The notes under the pieces were generated by a model. The model was given only the letters and a program-made list of their open reading frames with translations, did no database searches and had not been told where the DNA came from. This document shows, in pieces, positions 25,398 to 32,676 of a DNA stretch of 64,000 bases. Made by a program: the position numbers and the translations under genes. This stretch comes from Bhargavaea ginsengi (GTDB lineage: Bacteria; Bacillota; Bacilli; Bacillales_A; Planococcaceae): positions 797,376 through 861,375 of the forward strand of contig NZ_FNZF01000001.1 of NCBI RefSeq assembly GCF_900109165.1, given 5' to 3'. Each line of letters begins with the position of its first letter. Within the stretch, counting starts at the first letter, position 1.

Positions 25398-25706
25398 TTA
25401 AAGCTCTATTTCCATCTCCAACAGTGCATAGCTCAATGTTTTCCCGTGTGTATCCATCCCCAGGGAAGTCGTCACGCCGCCGAGCAAGGCGCCGTGGCAT
25501 ACGAACTGCAGCGCCGAGATGTTCGGCATCTCGTATCGTTCGACTTCGCCGCTCACAATATGCTGCAGATGTTTCTTCACCCGCTCCGCAGTCACTTGCT
25601 CCCGCAATGCCCCGTATAATTCCTCTTCATAGGGAATCAGCGACAGCATGAGGACATCCCCCTTATCCCCCGCGCGGCTATGGGCCAGTTCGTATAACTT
25701 AGTCAT
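25398..25706 (-). CDS. AtuA C-terminal-type small subunit
   Basis: A 102-residue protein (ELAHSRAGDKGDVLMLSLIPY at the start, ISALQFVCHGALLGGVTTSLGMDTHGKTL in the second half). It matches the domain found fused at the C-terminus of longer AtuA-family proteins or encoded next to them. It overlaps the upstream AtuA gene by 8 bp, consistent with a two-subunit complex. No reaction is known for this part. Confidence 0.85.
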   Translation of the reverse strand: MTKLYELAHSRAGDKGDVLMLSLIPYEEELYGALREQVTAERVKKHLQHIVSGEVERYEMPNISALQFVCHGALLGGVTTSLGMDTHGKTLSYALLEMEIEL

Positions 25707-27024
25707 TTGCCTCCACCTCCATGACCGTGAAGTCCGGTTCGACGTTGCCTCTCGGGATCATCCCGGACACGATGCCAACCACTTCATTTACGTACTTCCG
25801 GGCGCCTCCGCCCCCGGCAGGCCCGTTGGTATAAAGGGCTTCCACCTCTTCACCGATCCGTTTGGCCTTGTCGAGTTCATATGTTTTCCCGGCAATACGC
25901 AGCCGGACTTCGTATGGCGTTCCCTGATGGTCAAAAGCGCCCCGGTGAGCAGAAGTCACCCCGATGTAATCCACTTTTAGTTCTTCGAATTCATCCTCCA
26001 AACGTTCCTGGATAATGGCGCCCGCCAATTCCGCGCGCCCTACCGCATTTGCACCGGCGTAAGTGATTTCCCCCTCACCGGTATAGCCGGCGTCAAATCC
26101 GATGCTGACTTTCAGCTCATCAGGCCGCTTCCTCCCGTTTCCTCCGGTCAGCAAAATGCGGTCCTCTCCGTCCTCCTGCAGTTGAACGGACGTAAAATCA
26201 GCAACCACATCAGGTGTGATGTACGCAGACGGGTCCATCACTTCATACAAAAGCTGTTCTTTCACTGTGCGCAATGTCAGTGCCCCTCCGGTACCCGGCA
26301 ATTTCGTCAGCAACGCGGATCCATCAGGCTGCACTTCAGCCAAGGGGAACCCGAGTGATGCCATGCCGCTCACATCTTTCTTTCCCGGGTCCGCAAAATA
26401 GCCGCCGGTCAATTGGCCCCCGCATTCCAGCAAATGGCCGATCACTGTCCCTTTCGCCAACAGATCATGGTCATCCATCGACCACTCAAAATGATGAATC
26501 ATCGGCGCCAGGAACAATGACGGGTCGGCCACCCTTCCCGTGATGATGATGTCGGCCCCAGTTTCAATCGCCGGGAGAATCGAAGCAGCCCCCATATAGG
26601 CATTTGCAGAAACGATGTCAGCGCTTTCATTTAATGCCGGACTGAACTGAATGGAATCCCGGTTGGATAATACATAAGGCAGCACGTCATCGCCGGTCAC
26701 TGCGGCAACCTTCACGGACAATCCCATCTCTTCGGCAATCTCTATGATTTTCCAGGCACCGCCCACAGAGTTTGCCGCCCCCATGTTGGTAATCAGGCGA
26801 ACCTTCTTTTCCAGCAGGACCGGCAATAAAGAACGAATCCTCTTTTCAAGCAAAGGATCATATCCGAGTGAAGCGTCCGCTTTTTTGCGCTTCTGGGCAA
26901 GCGCGATCGTCCGCTCTGCCAGACACTCCAACACCAAATAATCCAATTCCCCTTCTTCAGCAAGTTTCACGGCAGGTTCGAGTCGGTCTCCAGAGAAGCC
27001 GGCCCCTGATCCAATCCGCAACAT
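25699..27024 (-). CDS. AtuA-family (acyclic terpene utilisation A, DUF1446) protein
   Basis: A ~441-residue protein starting MLRIGSGAGFSGDRLEPAVKLAEEGELDYLVLECLAERT, the typical AtuA opening. Later landmarks are NMGAANSVGGA near 86-96, DIIITGRVADPSLFLAPM near 168-186, and a C-terminal TNGPAGGGGARKYV. The family occurs in catabolic operons for branched acids and terpenes and is suspected to handle CoA- or biotin-linked carboxylation, but no activity is firmly known. The ATG at 27022-27024 is chosen because GGGGTGAT precedes it and the longer frame overlaps a terminator hairpin. First gene of the sigma-54-regulated operon. Confidence 0.88.
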   Translation of the reverse strand: MLRIGSGAGFSGDRLEPAVKLAEEGELDYLVLECLAERTIALAQKRKKADASLGYDPLLEKRIRSLLPVLLEKKVRLITNMGAANSVGGAWKIIEIAEEMGLSVKVAAVTGDDVLPYVLSNRDSIQFSPALNESADIVSANAYMGAASILPAIETGADIIITGRVADPSLFLAPMIHHFEWSMDDHDLLAKGTVIGHLLECGGQLTGGYFADPGKKDVSGMASLGFPLAEVQPDGSALLTKLPGTGGALTLRTVKEQLLYEVMDPSAYITPDVVADFTSVQLQEDGEDRILLTGGNGRKRPDELKVSIGFDAGYTGEGEITYAGANAVGRAELAGAIIQERLEDEFEELKVDYIGVTSAHRGAFDHQGTPYEVRLRIAGKTYELDKAKRIGEEVEALYTNGPAGGGGARKYVNEVVGIVSGMIPRGNVEPDFTVMEVEAND

Positions 27025-27078
27025 GTCATCACCCCGTTGTTTAGTCAATCTGTCTCTATAAATGGTATCAAAGCAAAA

Positions 27079-27111
27079 AGAAGAAATGCCTATGTTCAAG
27101 GCATTTCTTCT
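27079..27111 (-). terminator. Terminator after the sigma-54 activator gene
   Basis: AGAAGAAATGCCT (27079-27091) and AGGCATTTCTTCT (27099-27111) form a 13-bp perfect stem, followed on the minus strand by TTTTTG. It separates the regulator message from the AtuA operon, or lies in the AtuA leader. Confidence 0.75.
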
Positions 27112-27216
27112 TCCAAATGATTAGAATGTACAGCGTGATTTTTCTTCGTAAAACGGCGTCCCTATTGCGATTCCAACTTCATTGAATAAGTAGTTGCTCA
27201 TTCCAAAAAATTAGAA
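27111..27216. promoter_or_regulatory. Three dyads TTCCAA-N4-WTWGAA, likely activator sites
   Basis: TTCCAA-ATGA-TTAGAA at 27111-27126, TTCCAA-CTTC-ATTGAA at 27171-27186 and TTCCAA-AAAA-TTAGAA at 27201-27216. Spacings are 60 and 30 bp, near whole helical turns. They lie between the activator gene and its presumed target operon, where enhancer-type sites of sigma-54 activators are expected. Sequence resemblance is seen; binding is inferred. Confidence 0.6.
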
Positions 27217-27220
27217 TCGG

Positions 27221-28570
27221 TCACTTGATATCGTATTTCTTCATTTTGTTGTACAAAGTGGCAAGAGAAATTCCAAGCGACCTCGCCACTTCCTGGCGGT
27301 CCTCTACGGTCGATCCGCTGGACTGCAAGGCGGACTGAAGAATACTTTTCTCAGCTTCCTCCACCGCTTCATGCAATGGAAACACTTTCGGTTTCTCGCT
27401 GTACAATTGATGCTGTTTTTGCAGCACGTCAGGCAGGTCACTTAGTGAAATGCGTTCACCTTCATTGACCAGGCACATGGCATAATCGAGGGTATTGCGC
27501 AGTTCCCGGATGTTCCCCGGCCAGTCATACTTCATGAACAGACGCATCACTTCATCATCCACTCTAAACTTCCCGTTCAAGATGGAGCGTGTAATAAACG
27601 GAATATCTTCTTTCCGTTCACGCAGCGGCGGAATCTCCAAAGCAATCGTGTTCAGCCGATACAGAAAGTCTTCACGGAACTGCCCTTTTGTAATAAGGTG
27701 ATCCAGATCCCTGTGGGTCGAAGCCACTATACGTACATCCACTTTACGCTCCGCGCCCTCACCGATTCTCCGGATGGTCCCTTCCTGCAGGACACGAAGC
27801 AGCTTTGCCTGGACATCAACAGACAAATCACTGACCTCGTCCAAAAACAGCGTTCCACCATCCGCCATTTCAAACAAACCCTGCTTTCCATTGTCCGAAG
27901 CACCCGGGAAAGCCCCGCCCGCATGGCCAAACAGTTCGTTTTCAATCATGTCCGCCGGTATCGAAGAGCAATTCACCGCGATAAACGGTTTGGATGAACG
28001 TTCACTGGAATGATGGATGGACTGCGCAAACAGCTCTTTGCCCGTCCCGCTCTCACCTTTGATCAAAATCGGCAAATCGGTCTTGGCCGTCTTTCTCGCC
28101 ACTCCAATCAGTTCATTCATTTTGGCATTCTTCGTAATGATATCTTCAAATACATACCGCACTTTATGTAGCGCATCCATCTGCTCTTGCAGCTCCCGCA
28201 CCCGCTGGCGCTGCTGCTCAAGTTCCCGTGTCAGAACCTGCACTTCATTTAGGCTCTTGCACACAGAGACCGCTCCGACAATCTCACCCTCCACCCTGAC
28301 AGGAGCCATATCGACAATATATTCCCGGTCATGGGTTTTCCGGTAGACCCCCACCTGGCTTTCCCCGCTGGCGAGCGTCTGCGGCAACCGGGCACCCGGA
28401 CGGTACGAAACCAACGGCTTTCCGATGATATCAGAAGTCACCCCAGTAATCCTCGTATATTCCGGATTGATCGTCTGCACAATCCCCTCCCGATCGATGG
28501 CCAACACCCCGTCATTCATCGACTCCACGATTGCTTTCCACCACTCAACTGTCTGTTGGATTGTCACCAT
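27221..28570 (-). CDS. Sigma-54-dependent transcriptional activator with PAS sensor
   Basis: About 449 residues from the chosen ATG. The N-terminal PAS domain (EWWKAIVESMNDGVLAIDREG onward, about 8-110) is followed by a short coiled linker rich in Glu/Gln/Arg. The AAA+ domain has Walker A GESGTGKE near 172-179 and Walker B GTLFLDEVSDL. A Fis-type helix-turn-helix (ARSLGISLATLYNKMKKYDIK) ends the protein. The sigma-54 contact loop reads GAFPGA instead of GAFTGA. The frame is open to 28633, but the promoter at 28646-28673 puts the transcription start near 28639, so a start at 28603 or 28570 is more likely. Probably controls the AtuA-CitMHS operon. Confidence 0.88.
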   Translation of the reverse strand: MVTIQQTVEWWKAIVESMNDGVLAIDREGIVQTINPEYTRITGVTSDIIGKPLVSYRPGARLPQTLASGESQVGVYRKTHDREYIVDMAPVRVEGEIVGAVSVCKSLNEVQVLTRELEQQRQRVRELQEQMDALHKVRYVFEDIITKNAKMNELIGVARKTAKTDLPILIKGESGTGKELFAQSIHHSSERSSKPFIAVNCSSIPADMIENELFGHAGGAFPGASDNGKQGLFEMADGGTLFLDEVSDLSVDVQAKLLRVLQEGTIRRIGEGAERKVDVRIVASTHRDLDHLITKGQFREDFLYRLNTIALEIPPLRERKEDIPFITRSILNGKFRVDDEVMRLFMKYDWPGNIRELRNTLDYAMCLVNEGERISLSDLPDVLQKQHQLYSEKPKVFPLHEAVEEAEKSILQSALQSSGSTVEDRQEVARSLGISLATLYNKMKKYDIK

Positions 28571-28645
28571 CCCCTTATAGGCGTGCTTTATATCAACGAT
28601 CATTTCTATTTCTGCAATACACATTAAAAACATTAGCTAATACTG

Positions 28646-28673
28646 AATATATCACGAGCCATTAATGAGTCAA
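28646..28673 (-). promoter_or_regulatory. Promoter of the sigma-54 activator gene
   Basis: TTGACT (28668-28673) and TATATT (28646-28651) with 16 bp between them on the minus strand, immediately upstream of the regulator frame. Confidence 0.6.
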
Positions 28674-28760
28674 TATTTTCAGTATAGTGTTAGTCATCTA
28701 ATGATATCTGTTACCCCGGTACATAGCTGGCTGACTTAAACGATGTTTGAGGGACCTTTA

Positions 28761-28792
28761 TGTAGACACTCAGGCATCAGGGTAACCGCTCA
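28761..28792 (+). repeat. Motif pair B of the 21-bp family
   Basis: TGTAGACACTCA (28761-28772) and GGTAACCGCTCA (28781-28792), 20 bp apart. They lie in the 28674-29231 gap, whose remaining sequence shows no gene apart from the IS21-like scrap at 29057. Confidence 0.55.
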
Positions 28793-29056
28793 CGCCCTGA
28801 AGTGACTTATCCGTACATAGGCCGTCTGGCTGTTTAACTGGTTAATCAACAGTTGGCGGAAAATGTGGATGAAGCGAGCTAATTGGAAACTATAACAAAG
28901 TGTGAGTTCGTTTGGAGAGCAAACCTTTTATTATGAAACTACTCATCAAGTTTGAAATGGAAGGTTGGAACATACTGCTGATTAACCGGAACTAGGAATA
29001 TCAGCACGGGCGTTAAGCGAAATCTCCTGACTTTATTGTCGTTGTTTAAAACCTTA

Positions 29057-29122
29057 CTGACCCCTCGCATCGCCCTGGGCATCCATGCGATCGAAGACGG
29101 CCGCCAGGCACCCTTCCTCTGA
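29057..29122 (+). pseudogene. Scrap resembling IS21-family IstB ATPase
   Basis: One frame reads TPRIALGIHAIEDGRQAPFL then stop. This resembles the stretch after Walker A in IstB helper ATPases (THLAIALG..A...G..V.F). The P-loop and the rest of the gene are absent. It suggests an old insertion at this site. The match is short, so the call is tentative. Confidence 0.35.
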
Positions 29123-29131
29123 TCAATAAAA

Positions 29132-29162
29132 AAGCCTGTCGCAGGCGAATCTTCGACAGGCT
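29132..29162 (-). terminator. Orphan terminator
   Basis: AAGCCTGTCG (29132-29141) and CGACAGGCTT (29153-29162) make a perfect 10-bp stem, followed on the minus strand by TTTTTTATT. No minus-strand gene is present directly upstream of it, so it may outlive a lost gene, or act against antisense transcription into the region. Confidence 0.7.
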
Positions 29163-29231
29163 TTACCTATATGAAGTCGTATACTTTTCGATAACTAGCT
29201 AATAGACATAGCAACCGACCGGAGGGATTGG

Positions 29232-29771
29232 ATGAAGAAGAAAGGAATCCTGATTGCAGCGCTGGCGCTCCTGGCCGTCGCCACTCTCGTCATTTACCAG
29301 ACTCGCTTTTCCTACTCGCAGCCGGAGGAAGTTCTTACGCAAGATGAGTTTATAGAGACCTTCGAGGAAACGGAGGCCTTAATGGAGATTGACGGGTTGG
29401 ACCGGACGGGCGTCAACGGCAATTCCCTGGAAGAGAAGATCCTGGACATCATGCATCAGATGACCCACCAGAAAATCGTGGCCAACCAGAAATGGGGAGC
29501 GATCCCGATGACAACAAGGAACATTGAACAGATCGAATCGATCGTTTCCAGCTCAAAAAAGATTCATTCACCCCAAGCGAAGAAACAACTGATCCAGATT
29601 ATAGCCAAATGGGAAAACGGCGACTTCAGCGAAGCCGATGAGGACCACAACTATATCTGGAAACTCCAGAACGGCACACTTGGCAAAGCCAGGGGCCTGC
29701 TGAGCAAAGAGGAAGAGCTACTGTTTATCGAGGAATGGTTCATTGAGGGGAAAGCCGAAGAGGATAATTAA
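29232..29771 (+). CDS. Membrane-anchored conserved Bacillales protein (DUF6241-like)
   Basis: A 179-residue protein with one N-terminal helix (residues 5-22) and an extracytoplasmic acidic domain. Recognisable blocks are EKILDIMHQMTHQKIVANQKWGAIPMT near 69-95 and WENGDFSEADEDHNYIWKLQNGTLGKARGLLS near 127-158. I recall this pattern from a family of unknown function in Bacillus relatives, probably DUF6241; the name is from memory. GGAGG ribosome-binding site; single gene with its own terminator. Function unknown. Confidence 0.8.
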   Translation: MKKKGILIAALALLAVATLVIYQTRFSYSQPEEVLTQDEFIETFEETEALMEIDGLDRTGVNGNSLEEKILDIMHQMTHQKIVANQKWGAIPMTTRNIEQIESIVSSSKKIHSPQAKKQLIQIIAKWENGDFSEADEDHNYIWKLQNGTLGKARGLLSKEEELLFIEEWFIEGKAEEDN

Positions 29772-29811
29772 TAAGCTGGCTGGGAACATGTAGCTTCCCG
29801 GCCGGCTTATT
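29770..29811 (+). terminator. Terminator of the DUF6241-like gene
   Basis: AATAAGCTGGC (29770-29780) and GCCGGCTTATT (29801-29811) pair with one G-U, with an inner GGGAA/TTCCC pairing, starting at the stop codon. Confidence 0.75.
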
Positions 29812-29812
29812 T

Positions 29813-29846
29813 GGTAATCACTCACCTATAAAAAGATAACCACTCA
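29813..29846 (+). repeat. Motif pair C of the 21-bp family
   Basis: GGTAATCACTCA (29813-29824) and GATAACCACTCA (29835-29846), 22 bp apart, between two convergent genes. Confidence 0.65.
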
Positions 29847-29863
29847 CTCAGGGCAACCGGACA

Positions 29864-30325
29864 TCAAAACAAACGCTTCTCCGTTACCCTTTGTCGATTC
29901 ATATACGCGATGCATAGTTGATATGCCAAGAAGATACCCAATAAATCAATGCCTACGTCAAAAAGCCGACCACTGCGTCGGAAGAACAATTGAAGGACCT
30001 CCGTAAACAACGCAAATAATCCACACAGAACAAACGCCTGACCTGGTCGGTTGATCCACGTTACAAGCAAACCATACAAGACCCCAAATGATAACAAGTG
30101 CCCTGTCTTTTGAATCAAATAGAAATTGCTTTGAAGGTGAATATCACTCAGTATGAGCAGGTCATGAAAGTTAGGCGTGAAGTCCAAATGAAAACTCACG
30201 ACGCGTTCATATAAAAAGGCATGTGGATCGCTCGTACATGTTGCGATGACAATGAAAGCGGCCCACAGCAAAGTATAGATAGCTGAAATAGGTAAAACGC
30301 TCTTTCTATCGTTATTCATAAGCAT
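29864..30325 (-). CDS. VanZ-like membrane protein
   Basis: This 153-residue protein has about four helices. The VanZ pattern is present: QKTGHLLSFGVLYGLL near residues 73-88 (in place of the usual K-x-x-H-x-x-x-F/Y), then FTEVLQLFFRRSGRLFDVGIDLLGIFLAY near 108-136 with the conserved E-Q, R and D-D. VanZ proteins are linked to teicoplanin and lipoglycopeptide tolerance, but most chromosomal members have no known role. Single gene. Confidence 0.85.
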   Translation of the reverse strand: MLMNNDRKSVLPISAIYTLLWAAFIVIATCTSDPHAFLYERVVSFHLDFTPNFHDLLILSDIHLQSNFYLIQKTGHLLSFGVLYGLLVTWINRPGQAFVLCGLFALFTEVLQLFFRRSGRLFDVGIDLLGIFLAYQLCIAYMNRQRVTEKRLF

Positions 30326-30462
30326 AAACCATTCCTGCTAAAATCTTTTTCAAGGCGCAGAGGTGATGAAGTCTCTAAACAATTCAACGTTAGAATCAAA
30401 TACGCATGCCCTCCCCGATAGTGAGGAATATTTCCCCAACAGTGTTCCCATCCATTTGATTT

Positions 30463-30495
30463 GGTAATCACTCACTTCCAAGAAGTAACCATCCC
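30463..30495 (+). repeat. Motif pair D of the 21-bp family
   Basis: GGTAATCACTCA (30463-30474), identical to the first unit at 29813, followed 21 bp later by a degenerate AGTAACCATCCC (30484-30495). Confidence 0.6.
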
Positions 30496-30911
30496 CAGCA
30501 ACTGCTTAACCCAATAAGCGAGCTCTTAATGATCTCTTCTCCTAAAACTAGCAAACCGTTTGGGAGCACAATATAATACCCCTTCGATCAAAGTATCAAG
30601 TTAGGAGGGCGTTACCTGATGCATCCAGATGCTCACAGCCCTATCCTTACCGCCTGCTTCAGCGCAGCAAAATCCACACATTCGGTGTGCATGATAACAG
30701 CTTTCAGATGAAGCTTCGTAAGAAAGTTGTTTTCGGATACAGTGGCTCCATCCTAATTTTCGTAAGTGGTAACATCCTCGAAAATGGCAACTCTCTATCT
30801 TTCGGATAAAGATAAGCATCGCGCTCCGGACTCTAGAACAATCTTTCTTATGGACTCCCCCTCTCAGTCATTTAGATAGCTACTAACCATTGCGGGGTAA
30901 GTTCATATTTC

Positions 30912-30966
30912 GGTAGGAACTGACAGCCTTAAGGTAGGGGCTCAAAAGGGGATTGGTAGAAATTCA
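30912..30966 (+). repeat. Tandem motif array E
   Basis: GGTAGGAACTGA (30912), GGTAGGGGCTCA (30933) and GGTAGAAATTCA (30955), each 12 bp, at 21- and 22-bp steps. A shifted relative, GGGGTAAGTTCA, precedes at 30894. Confidence 0.65.
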
Positions 30967-31359
30967 ACCCATATAAATGCCTGTTCTACTTGCCTGCCCA
31001 AGGGCTGTCCAATAATCGACCTATTGCCGACAAACTTAATTCCACTCAACTCTGATTATTGATTGTTCCTCACTAATTAAGTTGATTGATATCGTCTACA
31101 GTTTATGGATCAGTTTGGTTATCCGCCTACAATCTTTCGATATTGAAGTGGATAAAGGAGTACATTCGGAGAAACCGTAGTATTACGCTCATAGTACATC
31201 AAATCACTCATGGTAAAGGGGTGCTCACCAACAGCGAGAAGAACATCGAAAAGTTATAATTCATTTATCCATTAACTTTATTATTAATTAGATAGTTATC
31301 ACAAAATATTGATATAATAACAATTAAAGGGGGATTGATAACTGTATGATTAGAAGTTA

Positions 31360-31500
31360 ATGAACATTGTGATCGACTTGGTCTCTTTTGGCTTAGAATT
31401 CCCGATTTTGGGGACTTTGCTAATCGTCATTGGAATTGTTGCTGCTACGCTTAAAGCGATATATTGGGGCGTGAAGCTCTATAAAGAAATTAAGCAGTAA
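31360..31500 (+). CDS. 46-residue hydrophobic small protein
   Basis: The frame starts MNIVIDLVSFGLEFPILG and continues with one strong membrane helix (about residues 16-30) and an amphipathic basic tail ending KLYKEIKQ. AAAGGGGG lies at 31326-31332. A four-codon frame (MIRS) starts at 31345 and stops overlapping the ATG as TAATG, so translation may be coupled. A strong terminator follows immediately. An isolated tiny membrane protein with its own -10-like box and terminator in accessory DNA is the layout of type I toxins, but no family is recognised. Confidence 0.6.
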   Translation: MNIVIDLVSFGLEFPILGTLLIVIGIVAATLKAIYWGVKLYKEIKQ

Positions 31501-31508
31501 TGCTGTTT

Positions 31509-31540
31509 ACTGAGAGGTCTATTTGACTCTCAGTTTTTTT
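31509..31540 (+). terminator. Terminator of the small membrane-protein gene
   Basis: ACTGAGAG (31509-31516) and CTCTCAGT (31527-31534) form a perfect 8-bp stem followed by seven T. It starts 9 bp after the stop codon. Confidence 0.9.
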
Positions 31541-31708
31541 ATGGCTTTTATCTCTGTAAAGTAGCTCCTAAGTCTAGGTTTCCATTCTCATAAAACCTTA
31601 GCACGAGCTTCAAGTCCCCCCTTCAATTTTAATTTTCGTTGTTAAATATCCAATTGACACATCACGACCTGCCTGTTGATCAATATGATCAAGGACGGTC
31701 AAGTGATT

Positions 31709-31828
31709 GGTGAGAGTTTACCCAACAAAGGTGGGAGCTCATAGGGATGTTGGTAGTAACTCAACACCCCAGAGGTGGAAACTCGCAGAGGGCTAGGTAG
31801 GAACTCAGCTTGATTCGGTAGCCTCCCG
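31709..31828 (+). repeat. Tandem motif array F, six units at 21-22 bp
   Basis: Units start at 31709 (GGTGAGAGTTTA), 31730 (GGTGGGAGCTCA), 31752 (GGTAGTAACTCA), 31774 (GGTGGAAACTCG), 31796 (GGTAGGAACTCA) and 31817 (GGTAGCCTCCCG). Steps are 21, 22, 22, 22 and 21 bp. The linkers are unrelated to each other. A further lone unit, GTAACCCACTCA, is at 31845-31856. The array occupies the 31541-31986 gap upstream of the ABC exporter; no other feature is evident there. Confidence 0.75.
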
Positions 31829-31986
31829 GCCACCTATGCCATTTGTAACCCACTCACCTACGATTCCCCCTCCTCCCCCTCCCCAACTCATGCCTTTCCG
31901 TCCATTTTCATGAGCTAGTTTTCGTGTTAAAGATAGAGGGTACGGGGTGAAACGTGTCGATTGCTGACGAAGTGGGAGGGTTTCAG

Positions 31987-32676
31987 ATGATCCGGTTATC
32001 GAATATCCGTAGGTCGTATCGGTCGGCTGCGGGTAGGGAGTCGGTTTTGGAAGGGCTGGATTTTGAGCTTGATGAGGGTGAGTATGTGGCGATTATGGGG
32101 GCTTCGGGTACGGGGAAGAGTACGCTGATGAATATCCTCGGGACGCTGGAGCGGCCGAATGGCGGTGAGTACATATTTCGTGATAAGAAGGTTCATCGGA
32201 TGGGGAACGGGAAGCTGACGCTCTTGCGGAATGAGGAGATCGGGTTTGTGTTCCAGAATTATCAGCTGATCCCGAATTTATCTGTGTATCAGAATGTACT
32301 TCTTCCCCTCTCGTATAAGCGGAAGTGGCAGTCCAAAAAGAGGGCGCGGGTCAAACGGGCGCTCGCCATGGTGGGACTTGAAGGAAAGCTGAAGGCGAAG
32401 CCGCATCAGCTTTCCGGCGGACAGAAGCAGCGTGTGGCGATTGCGCGTGCAATTGTGAATGAGCCTTCCCTGCTTCTGGCAGATGAGCCGACGGGGAGCC
32501 TGGATGAGAAGACGACGGAGTCGATTCTGGAGATTTTCGATGAGCTGCATGAGCACGGGGTGACGATCATCCTGATCACCCATGATCCGGAAGTGGCGAA
32601 ACGGGCGGAGCGGATTCTGCACCTAAAAGGCGGACGGATAAAGGAGCAAGCGTATGAGACTCTTCAAAGTCTTTAA
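31987..32676 (+). CDS. MacB/LolD-type ABC exporter ATPase
   Basis: A 229-residue ABC ATPase with Walker A GASGTGKST near residue 38-46, VFQNYQLIPNLSVYQNVLLPL (Q-loop and following helix typical of the MacB/LolD/FtsE group), signature LSGGQKQRVAIARAI near 139-153, Walker B LLLADEPTGSLD and ITHDPEVAKRAERILHLKGG. The ATG at 31987 follows GGGAGGG; a GTG at 31954 extends the frame. It overlaps the permease gene by 23 bp. The pair should export a peptide, lipid or antibiotic, or act mechanically on the membrane. Confidence 0.92.
   Translation: MIRLSNIRRSYRSAAGRESVLEGLDFELDEGEYVAIMGASGTGKSTLMNILGTLERPNGGEYIFRDKKVHRMGNGKLTLLRNEEIGFVFQNYQLIPNLSVYQNVLLPLSYKRKWQSKKRARVKRALAMVGLEGKLKAKPHQLSGGQKQRVAIARAIVNEPSLLLADEPTGSLDEKTTESILEIFDELHEHGVTIILITHDPEVAKRAERILHLKGGRIKEQAYETLQSL

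Larger units (their letters stand above)
30326..31359. other. Gene-poor stretch with coding-like scraps
   Basis: No convincing gene is found in this kilobase. It holds motif pairs of the 21-bp family (30463 and 30912). On the minus strand around 30640-30790 there is a coding-like scrap (FLTKLHLKAVIMHTECVDFAALKQAVRIGL then stop) interrupted by a stop upstream, which may be the end of a decayed gene of unknown type. A -10-like TATAAT lies at about 31313, ahead of the small ORF. The rest looks non-functional or regulatory. Confidence 0.4.

Noticed and set aside
29128-29165. Terminator assigned to the DUF6241-like gene or the IS scrap
   Set aside because: The T-run is on the minus strand, and the DUF6241-like gene is on the plus strand with its own terminator at 29770-29811.
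30601-30819. 72-codon minus-strand frame as a real gene
   Set aside because: Low-complexity Cys/His-rich translation, no ribosome-binding site, and another frame over the same DNA looks more like the end of a decayed gene.
31709-31828. Regular repeats with short unique linkers could be a CRISPR array
   Set aside because: The conserved part is only 12 bp and imperfect and the linkers are 9-10 bp, far too short for spacers. No cas gene is present.
31954-31986. Upstream GTG start for the MacB-like ATPase
   Set aside because: The internal ATG at 31987 has a well-placed GGGAGGG and the extra 11 residues match nothing in the family.
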